DNA from: Pseudomonadota bacterium
GTDB lineage: Bacteria > Hydrothermota > 32-111 > QNBC01
Reading direction: 5' to 3'
NCBI GenBank assembly: GCA_011682715.1
Contig: JAACEC010000055.1
Location: forward strand, 1 to 6,350
Length of the DNA stretch: 6,350 bases
The notes under the pieces are model-generated. The model searched no databases and was not told where the DNA came from. It was given only the letters and a program-made list of their open reading frames with translations. Shown here piece by piece: positions 1 to 6,350 of the stretch. Position 1 is the stretch's first letter. Every line of letters starts with the position of its first letter. Position numbers and translations under genes: made by a program.

Positions 1-584
1 AGATGATGGAATCGATGGTAACAAATTCAATTCCCACAAGGGCGGAGGTTACAGATGTTTCGAATTCTATTGTTGAAGGAGCCGATGCGCTTCTTTTATC
101 GGAGGAAACAGCTGTAGGGAAGTTCCCGGTAAAAGTAATAAAAACGGTGGTTGATGTAGCTTTTGAAAGCGAAAAATTTATAAGGAAAAATAGAATTCAA
201 TACAGTACGTTCGATGATAAAACCATTTCTTTTAGCATAGCAAATGCGGCGAAAAAGATCTCCGAAGAACCGAACATAAGCAAGATCGTCGCTTTTACCC
301 AATCGGGTGGCACAGCTCTGGCAGTTGCAAGAAACAGGCCGTCCGTACCGATAATAGCCCTTACCGGAGATAGGAAAATTGCTCGGCGGCTTTCTCTTGT
401 CAGAGGAGTTTATGCAGAAGTTATAAACTATTTTACCAGTTTTGATACGGCAATTAAAGATGTAAGTTCAATAGTAAAAAGTCTTGGTTACTGTTCTTCG
501 GGAGAAACAGTTTGTATAACGGCAGGTTTACCATTCGGTGAGAAGGGAAGCACAAATCTCCTAAAAATTCATAAATTGTCATGA
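1..584 (+). CDS. pyk: Pyruvate kinase, C-terminal part (5' end outside window)
   Basis: Pyruvate kinase converts phosphoenolpyruvate and ADP to pyruvate and ATP, the last step of glycolysis, in the cytoplasm. About 193 residues are visible. The frame is open to the left edge; bases 1-2 look like the end of a Gln codon, so the Met at base 3 is internal (family pattern ATQM-ESM). Visible landmarks, counted from that Met, are PTRAE (11-15), the end of the catalytic barrel around GADALLLSEETA (26-37), then the C-terminal domain with TQSGGTA (99-105), NRPSVPIIALT (111-121) and the closing GLPFGEKGSTNLLKI (175-189). The N-terminal barrel, the B domain and most active-site residues lie upstream. The C-terminus ends as usual, with no extra phosphohistidine-like domain. 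The SEETA segment differs from the SGETA, SGESA or SAETA forms common in bacteria. The stop TGA overlaps the next ATG as ATGA (581-584), indicating translational coupling. Identity is secure; allosteric type cannot be judged. Confidence 0.96.
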   Translation, partial: MMESMVTNSIPTRAEVTDVSNSIVEGADALLLSEETAVGKFPVKVIKTVVDVAFESEKFIRKNRIQYSTFDDKTISFSIANAAKKISEEPNISKIVAFTQSGGTALAVARNRPSVPIIALTGDRKIARRLSLVRGVYAEVINYFTSFDTAIKDVSSIVKSLGYCSSGETVCITAGLPFGEKGSTNLLKIHKLS

Positions 585-1219
585 AGTTTAGTTTTAAAAA
601 TAATATCATTAGTGGTTTTGTAGCCATTTTACCTCTTGCTGTAACCGTAATTATTTTTCTTTTTATTTATAACAAATTTACATTTATGTTTTTGAAATTC
701 ATAAAGTATTTACCTCAGCTAAACTTTCTCCCGCAATTTGCCATAACATTTATCGGGCTCGTTATTCTTTTCCTATTGCTGTATTTCATAGGATTTTTTA
801 CGAATACGTTGCTGGGCGGATGGATTACATCACTGTTTGATAGGATATTCATGAAAACCCCTCTTATAAATTCGATCTACAGTTCAGCGCGGTCGCTTAG
901 CGAAACGTTGTTTAAGAAGAAAACGTCATTTAAAGAGGCGGTGCTTATTGAATTTCCGAGAAATGGGGGTTACACAATCGGATTTGTTACAGATGTGGTA
1001 AATTGGTTGAATATCGAAGGGGAGAAACGTTTAAGTATCTTTATACCGACTACGCCTAACCCGACCAGCGGATTTTTCCTAATTGTAAAGGAAAGTGAGA
1101 TTTTATATCTCGATGTCTCCGTGGAGTGGGCGCTTAAGATAATTGTGTCCGGCGGTATAATTCATCCGGACGAAGTTAAAATAAGGAAACCCAATGAAGA
1201 TAAAAAAAATACTGAATAA
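581..1219 (+). CDS. DUF502 family inner-membrane protein
   Basis: This 212-residue protein belongs to the DUF502 (COG2928) family, for which I know no settled biochemical function in bacteria. The sequence shows two strongly hydrophobic segments near the N-terminus, about residues 9-30 and 52-74, separated by a short lysine-containing loop. A soluble domain of about 130 residues follows. Family-like landmarks are TPLINSIY (93-100), the IEFPR-to-GYTIGFVT stretch, and IPTTPNPTSGFFL (155-167). The short charged tail is NEDKKNTE. The protein is likely an inner-membrane protein with its larger domain on one face; topology is inferred. The start is fixed: the in-frame TAA at 572-574 leaves ATG 581 as the first initiation codon. 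No Shine-Dalgarno is visible before it, so initiation probably depends on ribosomes finishing pyk. The 3' end overlaps the CorC-like gene by 26 bases. Family assignment is fairly sure; function is unknown. Confidence 0.85.
   Translation: MKFSFKNNIISGFVAILPLAVTVIIFLFIYNKFTFMFLKFIKYLPQLNFLPQFAITFIGLVILFLLLYFIGFFTNTLLGGWITSLFDRIFMKTPLINSIYSSARSLSETLFKKKTSFKEAVLIEFPRNGGYTIGFVTDVVNWLNIEGEKRLSIFIPTTPNPTSGFFLIVKESEILYLDVSVEWALKIIVSGGIIHPDEVKIRKPNEDKKNTE
1183..1189 (+). promoter_or_regulatory. Ribosome binding site of the CorC-like gene
   Basis: AAGGAAA lies four bases before the ATG at 1194 and is the only recognisable Shine-Dalgarno-like site at a gene start in this run. It sits inside the 3' coding sequence of the DUF502 gene. 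It supports the choice of 1194, which is also forced by the in-frame TAA at 1182-1184. Confidence 0.6.
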
Positions 1220-2003
1220 GATACTGAGAAGAGAAGAAAATCAGATAAAAACCGAGAAGGATATTCAGGATATTCTTACGAGGGGAGAGGAAGCCGGTAT
1301 AATAACGGCTGACGAGACGGAACTGATAAGAAGTGTTTTTGAAATAGGTGATACACCGGTATTTGATGTTATGATTCCCAGAGTGGATATATTTGCTGTA
1401 AAATACGACCAACCCATTGAGGCTCTTGTGGAGGTGATAATAAAATCGGGACATTCCAAACTCCCCGTTTACGTAAAGAACCTTGATGATCTCCTCGGTA
1501 TAATTTACGCAACCGATATTTTGAAATTATGGGGTGTTGAGGAAAAGTACTATGCATGCGATTTAGCACGGCAGCCGTTTTATATCCCAGGTTATAAAAC
1601 CGTTCTTTCCACTCTTAGGGAGTTTCAGGCAAATAATATTTCAATAGCCTTTGTTGTTGATGAATATGGCGGAATAAGCGGCTTGGTTACTCTTGAAGAT
1701 CTGATCGAAGAGATCGTCGGTGAACTGAAGGATGAATTTGACCAGGAAGAGTTGCTCTATAGGAAGTTAAAAGACGGATCGTATATTGTTGATGCGAAGA
1801 TAGAACTCGAAGATTTCAATAAGATTTTCAAAACGAATTTTGAGGAGGAGGAGTATCACACGTTGGGTGGATTAATATACCATCACATCGACAGAATCCC
1901 TCAAAATGACGAGGTTATTGAGGTCCCTCCAATAAAGTTAAAGATTATAAAGATGCAAGAGCAGAGAATAAAATTCGTAAAAGTGTATAAATATGGAAAT
2001 TGA
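1194..2003 (+). CDS. CorC/HlyC-like CBS-domain protein lacking a membrane domain
   Basis: This 269-residue protein has the layout of CorC (magnesium/cobalt efflux-associated) and of the soluble half of haemolysin-C-like proteins. It has a charged N-terminus (1-40), then a CBS pair beginning around the signature DVMIPRVDI (58-66), with the second CBS marked by VVDEYGGISGLVTLEDL (154-170). A C-terminal CorC_HlyC (transporter-associated) domain covers about 188-266. CBS pairs of this family bind adenine nucleotides such as ATP with Mg2+. No DUF21 (CNNM) transmembrane domain and no signal peptide is present, so the protein should be cytoplasmic, as for E. coli CorC, which is similar in length. 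The start at 1194 follows an AAGGAAA site and an in-frame TAA. It overlaps the upstream DUF502 gene by 26 bases and dnaE by 11. The link to Mg/Co efflux is known for relatives and inferred here; haemolysin activity should not be assumed. Confidence 0.9.
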   Translation: MKIKKILNKILRREENQIKTEKDIQDILTRGEEAGIITADETELIRSVFEIGDTPVFDVMIPRVDIFAVKYDQPIEALVEVIIKSGHSKLPVYVKNLDDLLGIIYATDILKLWGVEEKYYACDLARQPFYIPGYKTVLSTLREFQANNISIAFVVDEYGGISGLVTLEDLIEEIVGELKDEFDQEELLYRKLKDGSYIVDAKIELEDFNKIFKTNFEEEEYHTLGGLIYHHIDRIPQNDEVIEVPPIKLKIIKMQEQRIKFVKVYKYGN

Positions 2004-5000
2004 AACACCTTTTGTACATTTGCACGTTCATACGGAATACAGTATCCTTGACGGGGCTACGCGAATATCCGATCTATTAAAAAAAGCCGTTGAATACAAT
2101 ATGCCTGCCGTGGCTATTACCGATCACGGGAATATGTTCGGCGCCATAGATTTTTACGAGAAAGCGATGTCCGTGGGAATAAAACCTATTATAGGAATTG
2201 AAGCGTATATCGCTCACGAATCGAGATTCTCGAAAAAGAAATGGGAAACGCTGAATGACGGGGCATTCCATATCGTTTTACTCGCAAAGGATATAAACGG
2301 TTATCAGAATCTGATGAAACTCTCTTCACTTTCTTATCTTGAAGGATTTTATTACCATCCCCGAATCGATAAAGAAATACTGAAAAAATATTCAAAAGGT
2401 TTAATCGGAATGAGTGCATGCATTAAAGGAGAGATTGCCTATTATATTCTCAAGAACGATATGGAGCAGGCAGAAAAGAGTGCATTGGAGTATAAGAAAA
2501 TTTTCGAGGAAGGGGATTATTACCTGGAATTGATGGATGTGGGAATGAAGGAAAACAAAATTGTCAATGAAGGTCTTGTAAAAATAGCCAGAAAATTTGA
2601 CATTCCCATTGTAGCCACCAATGATGTCCATTATTTGAGTAAGGATGACATATACGCCCATGATGCCCTGATCTGCATTCAGACTAAGAGGAAACTGAAC
2701 GATAAGAACCGTTGGCGTTTTGAGAGTAACGAATTGTATTTTAAATCTCCCGAAGAGATGAAAAAACTGTTTAAGGATTATCCCGAAGCAATCAGGAATA
2801 CATACAACATTGCACAGAAGTGCAATCTCATTCTGGAACTTGATCCGAAGGTCGTTCATCTGCCTCATTTTGATATACCCGAGGACTATGAGGATACGGA
2901 TGACTATTTGAAACAGCTGACATACGCGGGATTAGGGGAAAGATACGGTGAGTTGAATGTCAAAATTAAAGAAAGAGCGGATTATGAATTGGAGATAATC
3001 CGAAAAATGGGATTTGCAGGCTACTTCCTTATTATACGTGATATTATAAATACCGCAAAAGAGAAGAAGATAAGCGTAGGTCCTGGGAGAGGTTCCGCCG
3101 TGGGAAGTATCGTTCTTTATTCTCTCGGTATCACCGATGTGGACCCCCTCGAATTCAACTTGATATTTGAGCGTTTCTTGAATCCCGAGAGAATTACCAT
3201 GCCCGATGTGGATATCGATTTCGAGGATACGAGAAGGGATGATATGATTAAATACCTTAAGGAAAAATACGGAGAGAATAATATAGCTCAAATAATTACA
3301 TACGGTAAAATGAAAACGAAAATGGCTATAAAAGACGTGGGCAGGGTCCTGGATATTCCTTACAATACAGTTAACGAAATTACGAAAATTTACGATAAAT
3401 ACAATGAAGGTTATACCGTAGCGGAAGCCTTTGAGAAGATAGAACAACTTCGAGGACTTAAGGAAAAAGAGGAAAAGATAAAGAAACTTGTGGAGTTAGC
3501 TTCAAGGCTCGAAAATATAACGAGGCAGGCGGGGACTCATGCATCCGGCGTTGTCATAAGCCCGGAGGATATAACCCATTTTACCCCTCTGTATTGGGAT
3601 CAGAATAAAAAATCCGTAGTGCCGACGACACAATATTCAATGAAGAATATTGAAAAAATAGGGCTTTTGAAAGTTGATTTTCTTGGGTTGAGAAACCTTA
3701 CCGTCATAAACAGAGCGGTTAAAATGATAGAAAAGGATTACGGCAAAAAATTGGATTTCAGTAAATTGTCGAGAGATGATAAGGCAACCTTTACCCTGAT
3801 TCAGCGGGGAGATACGTACGGTGTCTTCCAATTGGAAAATGATGGGATGAGGCAGTATCTGAAAAGGGTGAAACCGACCAATATGAAAGAGCTCATATTC
3901 ATGATTTCGTATTACAGACCGGGACCTTTAAAGACCATTGATATCAAGGAACTCATAGCGAGGAAAAGGGGAAAAGAGGAGATAAAGTATCCGCATCCCA
4001 AATTAGAAGACCTGTTAAAAGAAACATACGGTTACATGATATACCAGGAACAGATAATGATGGCCGCAAATATCCTTGCAGGATTTTCGTTGGGGGAGGC
4101 GGATATTTTGAGAAGAGCCATGGGGAAGAAAAAATTTGATGTAATGCAAGATATGAAGATAAAGTTTATAAAAGGGGCAAAGAGAAACGGCGTTGACGAG
4201 AAAACTGCCGATAAAGTATTCAGTATAATGGAACCGTTTGCCCAGTACGGATTCAATAAATCCCATGCTGCCGGGTACGCCGTTCTTTCTTATAGAACAG
4301 CATATCTCAAAACTCATTATCCCGCCGAGTTTATGGCTTCGATTTTGACCTCTTTTATAGGGGATATCGATCAAATCGTTAAAGCCATAAAAGAGGTACG
4401 CAGGTTAAATATACATATAAGCAGAGTGGATATCAATTCAAGTGATATCAATTTTACAACCGATGGCAAAACGATATTCTATCCATTTAATGCGTTGAAA
4501 AACGTAGGAACGAAGGCATCCGAAATGATAATCATGGAGAGGCAAAAGAACGGGGATTTCAAAGGATTTTTGGACTTTTTAAAACGGATAAACCTGAGTA
4601 AAATAAACAAAAAAGTGGTAGAATCGCTGATAAAGGCAGGTGCTTTTGATACCATTGCCCCTAATCGGGCGGAACTGTTAGGTAATCTTCCCACAATGTT
4701 CGACTACGCTTCAAAGACGAAGAAACGCATAGAGCAGGGGGGGCTTTCCCTCTTCGAAACGTCGGAAGGGGATTATCTCGAACCAAATATGATACCTATC
4801 AAACAGTGGGATGATTCCGAAAAGCTTATGTTTGAGAAAGAGATATACGGATTTTTTTTCACCGGTCATCCTCTCGAAAGATACGAAGAGATTCTGAATC
4901 TTGTTACTACCTACTCCATTGATAAATTGGAGAATGTGAAGGAGAGGCAATGGATTGTTATAGGTGGTGTTATCGGCAATGTGAAGATTAAAAAGACTCA

Positions 5001-5508
5001 ATCGCAGAAAGAGATGGCGATATTCAATATTCAGGATTTGACGGGGGAAATTACGGCTGTGGCTTTTCCGCAAACGTATGAACAGTATAAGAATCTGATA
5101 AAAGAGGATAAGTATGTTATTGCCGCGGGGTATTACGACAACTCACGGGAAAAACAACAAATCGAAATCTCGTCATTAATGAATTTGAAAGATGATTTCA
5201 AAAAATTGATTAGTTCAGTTACGTTTAACTTCTCCGAAGGGAATATCAATAATGTAGAGCTTTATGAGTCCGTTGCGAAAAAATACAGGGGAAATACGAA
5301 GTTGTATATAAAGTACCGCAACAGCAGGAATAACTATAAATTGCTAAGTAATATGGGGATAGACGTAAATGATGATTTCTTTCATTGGATCAAGGAGAAC
5401 AGATTGAACGACTCCGTGGAAATTTCGGTAAAGAGAATTTTGCCTCAAGAAAATAGCGGAAGGGGGAAGAGAAGTTACTACCGTTCATTTGCCAACACAA
5501 AAAGATGA
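1993..5508 (+). CDS. dnaE: DNA polymerase III alpha subunit, DnaE1 type
   Basis: DnaE is the catalytic subunit of the bacterial replicase and extends primers at the fork in complex with the beta clamp and the tau clamp-loader subunit. The 1171 residues match the usual length (E. coli 1160). Domains in order: PHP (about 1-285), with metal-site candidates H11, H13, D20, H45, E70, H93, C143, D211 and H213; polymerase core with GPGRGSA (363-369), catalytic D407 and D409 in PDVDIDF and D562 in KVDFLGL; RPGPL (642-646), YQEQIM (684-689), RRAMGKKK (707-714) and NKSHAAGY (755-762); a helix-hairpin-helix region ending near ESLIKAGAFD (877-886); a clamp-binding motif QGGLSLF (915-921); an OB fold (about 987-1060); and a divergent C-terminal tau-binding region ending in a basic tail. 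No intein or frameshift is seen. An in-frame TAA at 1978-1980 fixes the start at 1993. No Shine-Dalgarno is evident, so translation is probably coupled to the CorC-like gene (11-base overlap). The 3' end overlaps mnmE. Confidence 0.98.
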   Translation: MEIETPFVHLHVHTEYSILDGATRISDLLKKAVEYNMPAVAITDHGNMFGAIDFYEKAMSVGIKPIIGIEAYIAHESRFSKKKWETLNDGAFHIVLLAKDINGYQNLMKLSSLSYLEGFYYHPRIDKEILKKYSKGLIGMSACIKGEIAYYILKNDMEQAEKSALEYKKIFEEGDYYLELMDVGMKENKIVNEGLVKIARKFDIPIVATNDVHYLSKDDIYAHDALICIQTKRKLNDKNRWRFESNELYFKSPEEMKKLFKDYPEAIRNTYNIAQKCNLILELDPKVVHLPHFDIPEDYEDTDDYLKQLTYAGLGERYGELNVKIKERADYELEIIRKMGFAGYFLIIRDIINTAKEKKISVGPGRGSAVGSIVLYSLGITDVDPLEFNLIFERFLNPERITMPDVDIDFEDTRRDDMIKYLKEKYGENNIAQIITYGKMKTKMAIKDVGRVLDIPYNTVNEITKIYDKYNEGYTVAEAFEKIEQLRGLKEKEEKIKKLVELASRLENITRQAGTHASGVVISPEDITHFTPLYWDQNKKSVVPTTQYSMKNIEKIGLLKVDFLGLRNLTVINRAVKMIEKDYGKKLDFSKLSRDDKATFTLIQRGDTYGVFQLENDGMRQYLKRVKPTNMKELIFMISYYRPGPLKTIDIKELIARKRGKEEIKYPHPKLEDLLKETYGYMIYQEQIMMAANILAGFSLGEADILRRAMGKKKFDVMQDMKIKFIKGAKRNGVDEKTADKVFSIMEPFAQYGFNKSHAAGYAVLSYRTAYLKTHYPAEFMASILTSFIGDIDQIVKAIKEVRRLNIHISRVDINSSDINFTTDGKTIFYPFNALKNVGTKASEMIIMERQKNGDFKGFLDFLKRINLSKINKKVVESLIKAGAFDTIAPNRAELLGNLPTMFDYASKTKKRIEQGGLSLFETSEGDYLEPNMIPIKQWDDSEKLMFEKEIYGFFFTGHPLERYEEILNLVTTYSIDKLENVKERQWIVIGGVIGNVKIKKTQSQKEMAIFNIQDLTGEITAVAFPQTYEQYKNLIKEDKYVIAAGYYDNSREKQQIEISSLMNLKDDFKKLISSVTFNFSEGNINNVELYESVAKKYRGNTKLYIKYRNSRNNYKLLSNMGIDVNDDFFHWIKENRLNDSVEISVKRILPQENSGRGKRSYYRSFANTKR

Positions 5509-6350
5509 AAAAATGTTATTTAGTATATCATCTGAGGTGATTTCCCCTGTTACAGATGACAAATTTCTTATTGCCTCTTTTATTTCTTCCGAAGCGAGTT
5601 CCAGTCCTTCGTTATGTTCTATAATCGATCTTGTTTTTGCAAGATATGTTTGAGCGTTTTTAAGTTTTTCGGTAATGCGACCGTTTAAATTCAATGAAAA
5701 CCTTTTATTCGCAATAAATTTTAGTATAAGATTTGTGATGATTCCCTCGGAATCCTTGTCTCTACAGTCAATTTTAGCTTCTATTCTCGGCAATCTATCT
5801 TCTTCGAATTTTCCCGTCAGGTCATTTTTCGTTAAAATATAAAACAAATTCTTCGCCTTCTTTAAAAATGTCAGGTGAAGAGTATCGTCGTCATCAAAAT
5901 GTCTTGAACCATCAAATAGAGCCAATACTAAATGAGCATTCTCGATTTCTCTCTCCGTTTTTTCTATGCCTATTTTTTCTATGGGATCTTCTGTGTTTCT
6001 TATCCCGGCGGTATCTTTGATGAGAACAGGTATTCCGTGAATGTTTATCCATCCTTCGAGAACGTCCCTTGTGGTACCGGGTATATTGGTAACAATAGCC
6101 TTTTCTCTGGAAAGTAGCAGATTAAAGAGGCTTGATTTTCCTACATTAGGTTTTCCTGTGATTATTACGGTCAACCCCCTTTTCATAAGTATGTTGTTTT
6201 CATCTTTTCTTATGAGGTGTTCCAACATATCTTCTGCTTTGGAAATGACACTCAATGTTTCGATTTTATCAAAATTGATGTCCTCTTCTTCGGGGAAATC
6301 GAGATTTGCCTCAATTAATGTTGAGATAACAAGCAGTTTGTCTCTTAATT
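5485..6350 (-). CDS. mnmE: tRNA modification GTPase MnmE, C-terminal two-thirds (5' end outside window)
   Basis: MnmE works with MnmG to install (carboxymethyl)aminomethyl groups on wobble uridine 34 of certain tRNAs. It is a cytoplasmic, potassium-activated GTPase. The frame is open to the right edge: reading in from there gives LRDKLL and DFPEEEDI, typical of the MnmE helical domain, so the TTG at 6253-6255 is internal and not the start. 287 residues are visible; about 160 N-terminal residues (the tetrahydrofolate-binding domain) should lie beyond 6350. Counted from the first visible residue: G1 GKPNVGKSS (65-73, with the Asn expected to help bind K+), K-loop/G2 TNIPGTTRD (87-95), G3 DTAG (112-115), a Glu at 124 matching the catalytic Glu282 of E. 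coli, G4 as TKND (173-176) rather than NKxD, a C-terminal helical part with TGEITSDDILNNIF (267-280), and the terminal FCVGK with the conserved Cys. It converges with dnaE and overlaps its end by 24 bases. Confidence 0.97.
   Translation of the reverse strand, partial: LRDKLLVISTLIEANLDFPEEEDINFDKIETLSVISKAEDMLEHLIRKDENNILMKRGLTVIITGKPNVGKSSLFNLLLSREKAIVTNIPGTTRDVLEGWINIHGIPVLIKDTAGIRNTEDPIEKIGIEKTEREIENAHLVLALFDGSRHFDDDDTLHLTFLKKAKNLFYILTKNDLTGKFEEDRLPRIEAKIDCRDKDSEGIITNLILKFIANKRFSLNLNGRITEKLKNAQTYLAKTRSIIEHNEGLELASEEIKEAIRNLSSVTGEITSDDILNNIFSSFCVGK

Noticed and set aside
3..5. ATG at base 3 as a true start of a short 193-residue protein.
   Set aside because: It falls in the middle of the pyruvate kinase barrel, and the preceding two bases fit the family's Gln before Met. 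The gene is cut by the window edge, not truncated.
2401..3447. Long open frames on the - strand opposite dnaE (2401-2868 and 2932-3447).
   Set aside because: They are antisense shadows of the well-conserved dnaE gene, with no recognisable domain and no start signals; a biased codon pattern on the coding strand explains them.
4429..4453. Direct repeat of GATATCAATT (4429-4438 and 4444-4453).
   Set aside because: It encodes the local DINSSDINF peptide in dnaE, has only two copies, and lacks any surrounding structure of a repeat array or binding site.
5528..5559. Inverted repeat TCATCTG (5528-5534) and CAGATGA (5553-5559) just past the dnaE stop, a candidate terminator for the convergent pair.
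   Set aside because: The stem is only 7 bp with an 18-base loop, there is no adjacent T-run on the + strand, and on the - strand the T-run is about 14 bases away. The sequence encodes the conserved TGEITSDDIL region of MnmE, which explains it.
5932..6117. Short + strand open frame of 61 codons opposite mnmE.
   Set aside because: It lies wholly antisense to the conserved MnmE G domain and has no recognisable protein features.
6253..6255. TTG on the - strand as a possible start of a short 256-residue GTPase.
   Set aside because: The same frame continues upstream to the window edge and encodes recognisable MnmE helical-domain sequence (DFPEEEDI), so the TTG is internal.

Overview
The window looks like ordinary chromosomal housekeeping DNA from a bacterium. 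The DNA is AT-rich and the proteins are rich in Lys, Glu and Ile, with frequent AGA/AGG and ATA codons. That composition is often seen in thermophilic or deep-branching low-GC bacteria, but I cannot name a lineage from this sequence alone. I see no mobile element, CRISPR array, RNA gene or foreign-looking segment, and almost every base is coding.

Layout on the + strand: four genes run head to tail and each overlaps the next. They are the 3' part of pyruvate kinase (pyk, 1-584, 5' end outside the window), a two-pass DUF502 membrane protein (581-1219), a CorC-type CBS-domain protein (1194-2003) and the replicative DNA polymerase III alpha subunit (dnaE, 1993-5508). The overlaps are 4, 26 and 11 bases. 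For each of the three complete genes an in-frame stop lies just upstream of the chosen ATG, so the starts are fixed and the overlaps are real. This is the signature of one polycistronic, translationally coupled unit whose promoter lies upstream of the window.

On the - strand, mnmE (tRNA-modification GTPase) enters from the right edge and converges on dnaE. The two stop codons cross, giving a 24-base tail-to-tail coding overlap (5485-5508). There is no intergenic room for a conventional terminator between them.

How the genes relate: pyk makes pyruvate and ATP in lower glycolysis, and dnaE is the replication polymerase. The two membrane- or ion-related proteins between them have no obvious role in either process. 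No clearly undescribed system is visible. The points most worth a second look are the pyk-to-dnaE coupling, an A8 tract positioned where a slip could fuse the DUF502 protein to the CorC-like protein, the intact PHP metal site in DnaE, and the dnaE/mnmE 3' overlap.
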